Below, piece after piece: positions 54,046-64,000 of a DNA stretch of 64,000 nt. The stretch spans positions 41,904,354 to 41,968,353 of the forward strand of contig NC_081554.1 of NCBI RefSeq assembly GCF_963082655.1. The letters are read 5' to 3'. The position numbers and the translations under genes were made by a program. Within the stretch, counting starts at the first letter, position 1; each line of letters begins with the position of its first letter. Origin of the DNA: Stomoxys calcitrans. Its lineage: Eukaryota; Arthropoda; Insecta; Diptera; Muscidae. The notes under the pieces are model-generated. The model was not told the origin of the DNA and did no database searches. It saw only the letters and a list, made by a program, of their open reading frames with translations.

Positions 54046-56039
54046 AATAATTAACGCATCTATGGTAACTGAAGTTAATGGACATTGACATAAACACAAA
54101 TCCAACTCCCACTACAACATCTGAGTTATAAGTAAAACTGCCCATACCATGGAAATCTTCCTAAGCAAAACGATAAGCAATACAAAGTTCTTTCAAATCC
54201 AGCCAAACATTACACAAAAAAAAAAAAAAACAGGGAAATTACGTTTTACCGGCATAGGGGATGATTTCTTTATTGGCATCAAACATTCATCCCTCTCTAC
54301 ATACAAAGTCTATGTATATGGAACGAAAGGTTCACCCCTGACCCTGACCGATAATGTTTGGCAAATTCATAAATTTTTGCTACATTGAGTTCTGACTTTA
54401 TCACAAACATACACGCACGTTGAATGTGTACTTACACCCTGTCCTTGCTTTGATGCCCAGATAAGTGGAACGACCTTTCGTCGCTCTCCTCAACGCTGCT
54501 TATGGCGTGTAATTTTTGGCTTAGACATTTTGCCAAATGCGCATTTGTTTGTTTGGTGGTTCCCCTTTGCCCAAAAGTGGTTCCCTGTACTTCTTGTGAC
54601 TCTGTGGCAAGTGACACGTTTGCAAATTAATTTTCTTAGGAAATACATTATGGTGGAAAAATTACCAGGATGTGGGGGGGGAGGGAAACTTATGGTTAGC
54701 ATTGCACAAGGATAATTCCTTATTCAATTATGCTGGAAATGAACGTGTAGCTTGTATTGCACTTTCTGCAAATACTAATGAGGCTATGTTTTCTTTATAT
54801 TTTCTCTTTTTGGTTGAAGGACAAAGATGAAGAAAAAATCTAATTAGTCTAAGAAGGAAACTAGTTGCCAAGTATGTAAATACCAAGATTTAAATACGAC
54901 TTAAAGGAGAGCTAAAGCAAATAAAAGCAAAAGTGATGAAAAGGATTATGAATGTTTAACCGAGTTTAAAACGAACCTTGAATTCAGGGTGAATTTTTCT
55001 TATGGATGAATGAACTCTTAATGAAATTGTAAGAAAGGTCGCACCTTGAAATGTATATAAGAAATTTAAGTTTGCCTTGCTCGAAACTTGTGGATATAGT
55101 TGCGTATTGTGAGAAGAAGAAGATCATATTAAGTACAGAGGACGATTTTGAATAGCTTCATCACTGTAACATAGAATAGATCGCATAACGATTTCGGTTT
55201 AAGGATGAAAGTCTTTGATTAAGATTTCCTTTACCTGGGCTCAGTTGTTGACATAACTTCCTGTTTCCCCACGTCAAATCATTATGCCCTCCCATATAAA
55301 TCGCCTGTATTACCTTGTCTTGTAAAGCATCTTGGCAAATATTTCCATTACTTCAGTTAAGCGATTTTTCCTCTCAACCCATTTACATCCATGTGTGCGT
55401 AGGTATGTATGTACGTTGACGTTGCATAAACTGCACAGAGATTCCTATATGCACACTTATTACATTTTAATCATATTACAATTAAATTTGTAGAGTAATT
55501 AAAAAGTACACGCAAGTGTATGTGTGTTTGCAACAGTAATTAAATTTGTGTGAACGAAACGAACGCAAAACAAAAAAAACAACAACAACACGACATAAAC
55601 AATTATAAAAATGACAATGACGTGCGAAAAAAATAATGCGTGAGTGTTATGTTAGAAGACGATGACATGCGCTCTTCACACAGAGAGACAGCAACAACAA
55701 CTACATCCCATACATACATCAATACTGCTTTGTTAGTGAGGTAGGTAAGGCCAAGGAGAAAGAGAACACACACAAATCAAGAGATACTAGTAGACTAGAT
55801 AAGAGCGTGGGTGTGTGTAGGCAAAAGAAAACCACATGGAATTTAAGTTGCAGTAAAGGTACTTTTCAATACGGGACACACACACAGCAGATGTTCAATT
55901 GTCTCTCCTTCTGCAATATCCTCACAGCTTGTTACTGGCAACCTTTAGTCTGTCAGCATGTTTTCCGATTAGACAGTGATCTGTCACGACGGACACAATG
56001 ACTGAGACGTCTGTTCTAGCCAATGACAGCAAAGTGGTA
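54046..56039. other. Unassigned stretch, probably non-coding
   Basis: No convincing gene or transposon is seen. A short plus-strand frame at 54235-54388 (GKLRFTGIGDDFFIGIKHSS then LSTYKVYVYGTKG) starts after a poly-A run and looks protein-like, but it is unidentified. Short CA and ACA runs occur near 55560-55590 and 55685-55700. Confidence 0.4.
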
Positions 56040-56345
56040 GACCTCTTCAAGTCTCATTTTGGGGGTGGGGCGGCCCCCTAGGTACCCCATCCGAAATTTG
56101 GATACCAAATTTTTGTTTGTAGGTTACTATAAGAGAGCACACAAAATTTCGGTAAAATCGCACCATCCATCTCCGAGATCTGGCGTTTCTGAAAATTGAG
56201 GTAAGGGGGAGGGTCCGCCCCCCCTTCAGATATCAAAAACTGTGGTATGTGGTGGATTTTAAGAAAATTGGTTCAGCCGTTTTAGAGTCTATAAGGAACA
56301 CCCGGACAAACTGACAAACAAACACAAATTGATTTTTATATAGGT
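56040..56345 (+). repeat. G-rich repeat family, end fragment
   Basis: Text includes GTAAGGGGGAGGGTCCGCCC, AATTGGTTCAGCCGTTTTAG and CAAACTGACAAACAAACAC, the reverse of the start of arm B at 7425. It ends in TTTTTATATAGGTAAG. Confidence 0.75.
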
Positions 56346-56520
56346 AAGATAAACCGATTCAGACCATACTTGGGACAATTATTAGAAGTCATACCGAAAC
56401 ACAACGTGAAATATTTCAGCCAAATCGGGTAAGAATTGCGCCCTTTAGAAACTCAAGATGTATTATCGGGAGATCGGTTCATATGCGAGCTATATAAAAA
56501 CATGGAACGATGTGCCCGAA
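56346..56520 (+). repeat. DINE-like central-repeat fragment
   Basis: One unit with CCGATTCAGACCATACTTGG, AATCGGGTAAGAATTGCGCC and GAGATCGGTTCATATGCGAG follows the G-rich fragment directly. Confidence 0.65.
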
Positions 56521-57559
56521 TTACCGTCATTAACCATCATATAGTCATTACCATGGCAATGTGTTTCCTTCAAAGAATGTGAATTAAAAATCAGCAGACA
56601 GTGCTTTGTGATATCAGCAAACTTAATTTTCTGAGTGCATTTTAACACACTACTTTGTCAAATAATATTCTTTGCCAATACTGTTTGTTTGCCTCAATTT
56701 ATTATTAACTATAAAATGTTCGAAAACATAACTTTAAATGCTTCTTTTCTATGAGTATGGGATAATAGATAAGAACCGAGTTCTAAGCTGCAGAGTTTCT
56801 TATGGTAGGTATAGCCGATATACATATACTTAGTGAGGATAAAAAGAAAAAACAAGAAGATGGTAATAAAGCCTTACAAAGAAACAAACAATATCTAATG
56901 ACACGAGACCATAAGGGAACAAGTTTGTCTTTTTTCATATTTTCATGGTCATTGCTAAGTGGCTTAACATGTAACGAAACACAAGCATACACATACATAT
57001 ACATATGTGTGCATGAACCAAAGATAAAATCCAATACTAATACATAAGTTCATAGACATTTTTTTTTCTAAAGAAACATAACAAAGAATTAAGAGAAGAC
57101 TTTTAAAACAAAGAACATAAGTAATGATTAGAAGAACCAGGGTTGCCACCAACAACTTTTTTTCGCAAATTGAAAATATCGACAACAGCAAAAATTGGTG
57201 ATAAGCAGTCAATACCCAAACAAGTCATGAAAGATTATTGGTGCTACATTGCCTAGCAATCTTTGGGGAGCAACTCCATGTTTATACCAAAATGTAGCAA
57301 AAGAAGGGTGTTTAAGATCTGGTTAATGTACCATCGACTAGATGGTAAAAAATAGACCGCAATAAAACAGATCTTCTCATGCCAAAGATTTGCTTTTGAT
57401 GACAGAAATGTTTTCAATAGCCACGAATGTTCAAAATATAGCTACGTTGAACTTCGAGCCATTGATGAATTTAGAAATATTGCGAGACTAGTCAATGTAA
57501 TGGATGTCAATGTATATGGCTAGACGAGGGATGGGTAAATAAAATTTTTTTTGCTTATT
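56521..57559. other. Unassigned stretch
   Basis: No recognised gene, RNA or transposon is seen in this AT-rich kilobase. Confidence 0.4.
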
Positions 57560-59820
57560 GTCGTTATATATAAAAGAGTTGCGTGACGGACTAACTGTCT
57601 GTCTGATTGACTGACTACCTGACTGATCATCGCCCAACCCAAACGGCTAAAGCTAGAATCATGAAACTTTGTACAAATATTGGTCTTGAGTCATAGACAC
57701 AGGATAAGGCTGGATTTGGTGATATTCGTACGAAAAGGTACTAAAAAGTGCCAAAAAGTACGAAATGGCACATATGCCCAGATCGGACGGAAAGGGCTAG
57801 AATTATCTTCTTGGGCTCAAATTAAAGAGCGCCTCAAGAAAAATAAGGTATGAAAAAATTTTGGAAAACGAGCCGGAAGTGGGAGAAATAGTACGTTTAG
57901 TACCGTAAATGGTACTATTTGGTACTTTCTTTGTTAATTGAACTAGAGCTATGAATTTTGGAACTAAGGCCCACATTGGCAACCACAATTGGATGACTAT
58001 ATGAGTTTTTGAAAATTTGTAGATTTAGGTACTAAAAGAAAGTACATAAAAGGTACAAAATTGATGAACTCTGTCGCCCTGTACAAATGGATAAGGGTAG
58101 AATTTTGAAAGTTGACTTAAAAGATATCTGATGCAAGAGGATGAGGGCGAAAAGCAAAAATGGATTGTACTGATAACGGGAGGAAAAGTACATTTAGTAC
58201 TGCAATTGGTACCATTTAGTACTTTCATTACAGATGGAGCTAGAGGTCTGAAATTTGACATGTAGTTACAACTAGGAAATATGTGATGGAAGACTTATTG
58301 ATCTAGTCCAAATTCATACATTTTGGTACCAAAATTGGTACCATTTAGTACTTTCATTACAGATGGAGCTAGAGGTCTGAAATTAAGCATGAAGGTAGAA
58401 CTAGGAAAAATATGATAGGTGACTATGAGCTTTTGACAATTCGTAGATTTTGGTACCAATATTGGAACCATTTGGTACCTTCTGTGCAGATGGAGCTAAA
58501 GGAATGAAAATTTGGATATAGGTAAAACTTAAATATATATGATGCCCGACTAAATGAATTCCAATATTTTGGTTCCAAATTTGGTACCATTTGGTACTTT
58601 CTTCAAAGATCAAGATAATGGCCTAAGATTTCAAATGCAGGTACAACTAGAAAAAATATGATGAGTGACCAAATAATCTATTCACAACTTGTACATTTTG
58701 GTACCATTTGGTACTTTCTTTACAGATGGAGCCAGAGGTTTGAAATTTGGCATGTAGGTACAACTAAGAAATGTATGATGGGTGACTATATGATCTTTTT
58801 CAAATTCGTACATTTTGGTACCATTTTGGGCTTTCTTTACAGATGGATTTTGTGCTTATTAGAGGTCTTAAATTTGGCAAGCAGGTACAACTAGAAAAGA
58901 TATGATAGGTGACTATGAGCTTTTTACAATTTGTACATTTTGGTGCCAATATTGGATCCATTTGGTACCTTCTGTGCAGATGGGGCTAAAGGAATGAAAT
59001 TTTGGATATAGGTAAAACTTAAATATATATGATGCCCGACTAAATAAATTCGAACATTTTGGTACCAAATTTAGTACCATTTGGTACTTTCTTCAAAGAT
59101 CAAGATAGAGGTTAGAAATTTCAAATGCAGGTACAATTAGGAAAAAAATGATGGGTAACCAAATAATCTATTCACAACTCGTACATTTTAGTACCATTTG
59201 GTACTTTCTTTACAGATGGAGCTAGAGGTCTGAAATTTGGCATGCAGGTACAATTAGGAAATATATGATGGATGACTAAATGATATAATCAAAATTCGTA
59301 CATTTTGGTACCAATATCGGTACCATTTGGTACTTTCTTTACAGATGGAGCTAGAGGTCTGAAATTTGGCATGCAGGTACAACTAAGAAAAATATGATAG
59401 GTGACTATGAGCTTTTTACAATTCGTACATTTTGGTACCAATATCGGTACAATTTGGTACCTTCTGTGCAGATGGAGTTAGAGGATTGAATTTTGGGATA
59501 TAGGTAAAACTTAAAAATATACGATACCCGACTAAATAAACCCTTAACAATTCCAACATTTTGGCACCAAAATTGGTACCATTTGGTATTTTCTTCATAG
59601 ATGAAGCTAGAGGTCTGAAATTTGAAATGCAGGTACAACTGGGAAAAAAATGATAGGTGACCAAATAATCTAATCACAACTCGTACATTTTGGTACCAAA
59701 TGGTACTATCTTTACAAATGGAGCCAGACGTCTGAAATTTGGCATGTAGTTACAAGAAGGAAATTTATGATGGATGACTAATAGTACATTCAAAATTCAT
59801 ACATGGTACTTTATTTGCAA
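57560..59820. repeat. Tandem array with GGTACC-rich monomers and higher-order order
   Basis: Monomers of 116-137 bp hold AGATGGAGCTAGAGGTCTGA, GGTACAACTAGGAAA and CATTTTGGTACCA. Anchors lie at 58232, 58361, 58488, 58607, 58723, 58841, 58978, 59097, 59213, 59343, 59470, 59599 and 59715. Four monomer types recur in the order C-D-A-B, so a 480-502-bp higher-order unit is repeated about three times. The left part, 57560-58230, is more diverged. No long reading frame is conserved. Confidence 0.9.
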
Positions 59821-60115
59821 ATTGACCGGGGGCGGGTTACTGGCCCAGCGCCCCAACCGCATAGGTTTGTAGGACCATACATGTATCTCTCGATATAGCG
59901 AGCCGCTTGCATCAAGATCCGACGCTCGCCTCCAGCCGCTTCTAGCCTAGGATCAGACGCTGATGTTGGCCATTTGTTACTTGAAGGCGCTAAGAATTCG
60001 ACTTGTCATCTCGAGTATCATTGGTACTCAGCATTTAATTTAGAGCCAGTACCACCTGACCCCTCACTGAGACTCTCCTCTCGAAATCGCTGACTGCCAG
60101 CGGCCGCATTTGCAG
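59821..60115. other. GC-rich unassigned stretch after the array
   Basis: The base composition is clearly higher in G and C than the flanks (for example GGGGGCGGGTTACTGGCCCA). It shows no open frame of note and no recognised RNA fold. It might be a LINE end or an exon remnant. Confidence 0.3.
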
Positions 60116-60122
60116 CTACTCG

Positions 60123-60610
60123 CCAAAAAAACTTGAAAAATGAAAAATTCGGCAGAACCCTGGTCTGGACTCGAACCTGGGCACAAGGAGCAACAGCGAG
60201 AGCCATTGCCGTTGTCTAAGCGTTCGAAGCCATCAATACAACTTTCAACAGATGCACAAAATCATGTGTTGCGCGGAAGAAGTGTAATTTGTCACAGTAA
60301 GAATGTCTGTCATTACAAAAAAAAAAGTACATGCATTGGGAAAAGTACAGCTAATAGGCAGGGTTGTCGAGCGTGGTTAACGTGGTAATTGTATCATAGA
60401 TGCGTTTTCGCTATTAATACGATTCAAATACAACATACGACGACCCTTGAAGCCATCACACCTAATATGGTTGGAAAGTATTCCAACCAAAGACGAAACG
60501 CATCCCATAGTGGTTGGTGTGTGTTGCTATCTTTGACTTTCCTTTTCCATTTGCATCTTCGATCATTGAGCTCGTCTCGAATGTGATACAAACAAAAATT
60601 GTAAAATTTA
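60123..60610 (-). mobile_element. Second SINE-like family, copy 2, with tRNA-like promoter
   Basis: The minus strand has a perfect B-box, GGTTCGAGTCC, at about 60177-60167. An A-box-like TTAGACAACGGCAATGG lies about 45 bases upstream of it, near 60220. The body shares TAATAGGCAGGGTTGTCGAG and GAGCTCGTCTCGAA with the copy at 51400-51805. Confidence 0.68.
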
Positions 60611-60654
60611 ATGATCTTCGCCCTAACAGACAAAAAACTTGAAAAAATTGTGCT

Positions 60655-60725
60655 TAAACTTTAATCGGACTGCACTCATTGCTATTACAAAGTATCCCCA
60701 GTTCCTTAATGGAAAGTTCATGGGA
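60655..60725 (+). mobile_element. SINE 3' fragment of the first family
   Basis: ACTTTAATCGGACTGCACTC and AGTTCCTTAATGGAAAGTTC match the 3' end of the SINE at 37512-37780. The rest is missing. Confidence 0.6.
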
Positions 60726-62459
60726 TATTCAGTAACATTCGTTGTACTTCTTTCCAGATTCTAAAGACTTATAGTAGCTTACATGTCATCATGATATCCC
60801 AGAGATTCTTTGAAAATTTGGTAAATGATAGAAACAACGAGGGTCAAGGTTTCAATATCAACACAACAATATTAACACTGCTAAATCAGGCCTGACCTCA
60901 TGCCTTCTCAAATCATCATTTGCCATTGGTTTGCTAGTATACACACACACACTCGCACACACACGGTGTGTAAGCATTAATAACAACAATGTGCTATTGT
61001 TTGTTGATGCAAAACAAGCTCCAATGATTACTATACATAGTACGTTTCAAGAATTTCTAATAGCAATATCGTTTTTTTTCCAAATACAGAGGGTCTTGTC
61101 ATGTTTCAATTATAAGGCTGAGTCGTTGTTTCGCTTTTATTATGACACACATAAAAAAGTTCTGTTTTTAGAGTCTAAATGTGTTGAATTCTGGTGAGTG
61201 AGTGCGCACATGAGGCAAGCAAATGAACTGGTGCTTCGTTTATCATGAAACGTACAATTCAGATTTCCGCTTGTACTCGGTGCTTTTGAGTGTGCGACCA
61301 CATCAAAGCCATGCATTAACCGGTTCCGTTCACTCGAACTTATAAACACACAAATGTTACTGACCTAGTGTGTCTTCATATGATAATATCGTACTACAGC
61401 GAATCAAATGTAGCGAAACATTTTTAAGTGCAGCTGTACTTAAAATGAACTATGGCATGGCAACATGTTGCGATGACTTGGTAAAATGATGAGCTCAATA
61501 ACGAGTTTTATGTTGGCGGTTTGAGAGGTTTAAAGTCGAAGGGGAGAAAAAGCACCACAGTGCATAGTGCACACTCAGTGTTCGATTAAACTCCCATATA
61601 GGTTTTATGAGAGCACAGAAGTCGTATTTTTTTACATTAAAAGGTCGATGAAGTCTCTAATGCTCAAATACTTCAAGTTGATCTGATCAAACATGTAATC
61701 TGTACTTTGTACACAATCTAACACGGGCATATAGAGAGACCAGCGCACAGACAAAGCTGAATTGAAGCAGAAGATGATTCTGAATCGATTGTAGCAATGG
61801 GTCCATTTATTCCCTTTTGTGGTGTTAGAAAAAAATTTCCAAAGTAAGAAGTAAAAAGACATTAACTTCGGGCCGAAGCAACGTGCAGGATATTTGTCCT
61901 GATTGTTACCAGGGACCATAGGTCATACGTAACCTTTTTAACTACCCAGCCAGACCCACCCGTCTCAGACCCAGATCCCCCGGGACGCACCCGATCTTAG
62001 TTGCAGAATTTTTGGAACTGGATACTCAACAGAATCAAGCAGACGAAAGATAGAACACATAAAACAACAACAGCAACTTCTTCATATCCTCCACCATTGG
62101 ATTCTACACTCCGAGAAATTTGTTAGCAAGAACAGCAAAAATGTTTGCTGTTGCAAAAGAAAGTCTGCTGAAAATTGGGTAGTAGTAAATTGTGGCTAAA
62201 ACAGCAAACATCGGTGAAATTTGTTAGGAAATTTGTTTTTAGGTAAAAATTCTTCAAAATTTTGTACTTAGGTAAAATTTCTTAGAAATTTCGTCTTCAG
62301 ATAGAAGCGAAGCTGTATATGCAGACCATTAAGGCTTATATTAGGAACTGCGCCGTCAAGGTTAGAACTTCAAAAAATATTAAACACGCAGGGAATTTCT
62401 GACATCACTGTTCGATGAATTCTCCATAAAGACCAAATAGAAAATATTTCATTAGATGT
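60726..62459. other. Unassigned stretch
   Basis: AT-rich sequence with a short CA run near 60943-60965. I see no gene or recognised element. A short AAATTTCTTAGAAATTT-type repeat occurs near 62220-62310. Confidence 0.4.
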
Positions 62460-62735
62460 TGTGAAGTCCAAAGTTTTTGTATGGTTCGATTCAAAGTTAT
62501 ATTTTCTTGAACGCCTTAGCGTTCGATCTATCCATGTCTCTCCATCCGGCTGTGAAAATCACTATAGCCCATTAACTTATGAAGCTATGCCGGACTATAA
62601 CTTGATATCGTCCGATCTCAAGATTTAAGATTTTGGGTCCATGAAAGCCGAATTTATTGGACGATTCCGATATTACGATATGTGATTAGCGTACCCACCA
62701 CATCCCCCGCATGGGTATTATATTGCACAACGTCG
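62460..62735 (-). repeat. Decayed DINE-like relic
   Basis: Reverse-strand core and unit words survive in weak form: GATCTATCCATGTC near 62525, CTATAACTTGATATCGTCCG near 62595, and ACCCACCACATCCCC near 62694. Boundaries are uncertain. Confidence 0.4.
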
Positions 62736-64000
62736 ACAAACCGCGTGCTCGTTCCATCCTATTTTTTTCCCCCAAAACAAAGAAATAAATATTAAATATC
62801 TTGAGTTTCCGCATTAAAACCCACTCGATTGCGTTCAATGTAATTTATCAAATACCGTCAAGTCCATACTTTTATGAACGTCAATGGCAATAGCCATATG
62901 TCAAAATTGATAAAACAAACAATTCCAAAAACAATTGACAAAGCTGACGCTGCAATTGAATATCTTCATTAAAAATTCGTAAAACGATATTGGCAGCTTG
63001 ACATCATTCTTGGGAATATGAGACAAAGTCCATCAAATTCCAAAAATGAATCATGTCATACGAGTATAAAAACCGCCCAGCATTTGTTATCGAGCTCTCT
63101 TCCTATTGGCGTTGAGAGATGTGTGCAATTAAATAAATTAAGAATTTGTGCTTTTTTTATCCATAATAAACTATAACGATAAGTTCAATTACGACTTAAT
63201 TTTTGATAAAAAAAACCAAACACAGAACAATGGCAATTTTTATAAACCATGGCATGGGGTGCTGACCCCATTAAACTTTTCCCCATTGGCAATGCAGTGT
63301 AGCGCCTGCTTCTACTGCTGACTTATGCAAAATTTGATGGGAGTCATTGTCAGAAAATGAACCAGAAGCAACAAAAAATCACTGATGCCATACAAGCAGA
63401 AACAAAGACAATTTTCAAACCAGAAAACTTCATAATCAGTTTCCCTTCAAATGAATGTACTTTGTACTCGTTCTTTTCTTTGTAGTTTCTCCACTCGCGA
63501 AGTTGTATTTTCAGTCGTTCCCCAGCTGTCGCCTAAAGCAAATGCCAGCTAAGATTTTGTTTTTAACTATACGAGCATGACGCATTCAAAACCAGTCTCT
63601 GTTTGAAAAAAAAAAAAACGTCACGAGCAGCTTTACCAGTCAGCCAAAGCAACAAAGAACTATTGAAATAATAAATCTTAGAAAGACCAAAAAACCAAAG
63701 TCGAAGGCAGTCACCAAGAGTAGAAAAGCTAATGTTGAAATGTGGCTAAGCGCGGATTGTTAGTAAGCGGGTAGTATGAAAAAATATGGTAACTATCGAA
63801 AGTTGAGTATGAAGTTTGAAATTTAAGAAAAAAAGCTCAACTTGCTATCCTAAAAGATGGCCTCCATTTGACTTTATACATTACTTGCTATGTATTGGCT
63901 ACAATCTGATAACACAAATATCCGAGGTTAGCTTATATCTATGAAATACATTTTTGGCCTCTGTACATAGGCATATCCATATTCGAAAAACTCTTTTTAG
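62736..64000. other. Unassigned right end of the window
   Basis: No gene is recognised. The sequence is AT-rich and unlike the repeats to the left, so it may be unique sequence upstream of or within a neighbouring gene. Confidence 0.4.
63060..63100 (+). promoter_or_regulatory. Candidate TATA-box promoter
   Basis: TATAAAAA lies at 63065-63072 within a locally GC-richer stretch (CCGCCCAGC follows), a fair core-promoter context for flies. A start would be expected about 30 bp downstream, near 63095. No start-site motif or downstream reading frame confirms it. Confidence 0.2.

Noticed and set aside
63470..63510. Initiator-like TCAGTCGTT as a promoter
   Set aside because: There is no TATA box at the right distance and no downstream reading frame; the match is too short.

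Overview
The window looks like a repeat-rich stretch of a cyclorrhaphan fly genome, probably a calyptrate or muscid (inference). The evidence is a multi-exon ABCG-type gene with fly-like splice sites, a mellifera-type mariner MITE, LINE relics with dipteran-type reverse transcriptase, tRNA-derived SINEs, and abundant DINE-1/mini-me-like (Helentron-type) repeats carrying a (GACR)n microsatellite and a conserved core around CATGGCTAGATCGA. Nothing prokaryotic or viral was recognised.

The only host gene I can support is on the minus strand. It is an ABCG half-transporter of the ABCG1/ABCG4 group in six exons: 38899-38073, 32337-32032, 24558-23180, 23076-22976, 18707-18419 and 18349-18138. All exon phases agree, giving 1037 aa: a Q/S/T-rich N-terminal extension, a nucleotide-binding domain with Walker A, signature, Walker B and H-loop, a long Gly/Asn linker, and a C-terminal membrane domain. 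Introns 1, 2 and 4 (5.7, 7.5 and 4.3 kb) are mostly transposon; introns 3 and 5 are 103 and 69 bp.

Layout: 1-3.6 kb, DINE/Helentron-like elements, one complete (941-2881) with a 153-bp tandem array. 4.0-8.6 kb, G-rich tandem repeats in two facing arms. 8.9-9.8 kb, a 504-bp duplication. 9.8-11.56 kb, a second DINE-like family with (TA)n tracts and a nested MITE. 11.56-15.4 kb, LINE and SINE relics. 15.6-17.2 kb, a head-to-head inverted DINE-like dimer. 17.2-39 kb, the ABCG gene with LINEs, SINEs, MITEs, DINE-like elements and a roughly 650-bp (GACR)n block in its introns. 39.8-54 kb, DINE-like copies with MITEs and a deleted mariner nested in them, plus LINE and SINE relics. 54-57.5 kb, mostly unassigned. 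57.56-59.8 kb, a tandem array with four-monomer higher-order order. 60-64 kb, a SINE copy and largely unassigned sequence.

The most notable signal is that the central repeats of DINE-like elements keep a unit of almost exactly 153 bp across many independent copies, both strands and at least two sequence subfamilies, although the unit sequences differ. This recalls the roughly 150-bp central tandem repeats of DINE-TR1 elements and the 154-bp satellite of Drosophila virilis. The assignments come from reading the sequence and recalled family features; no database search was run.
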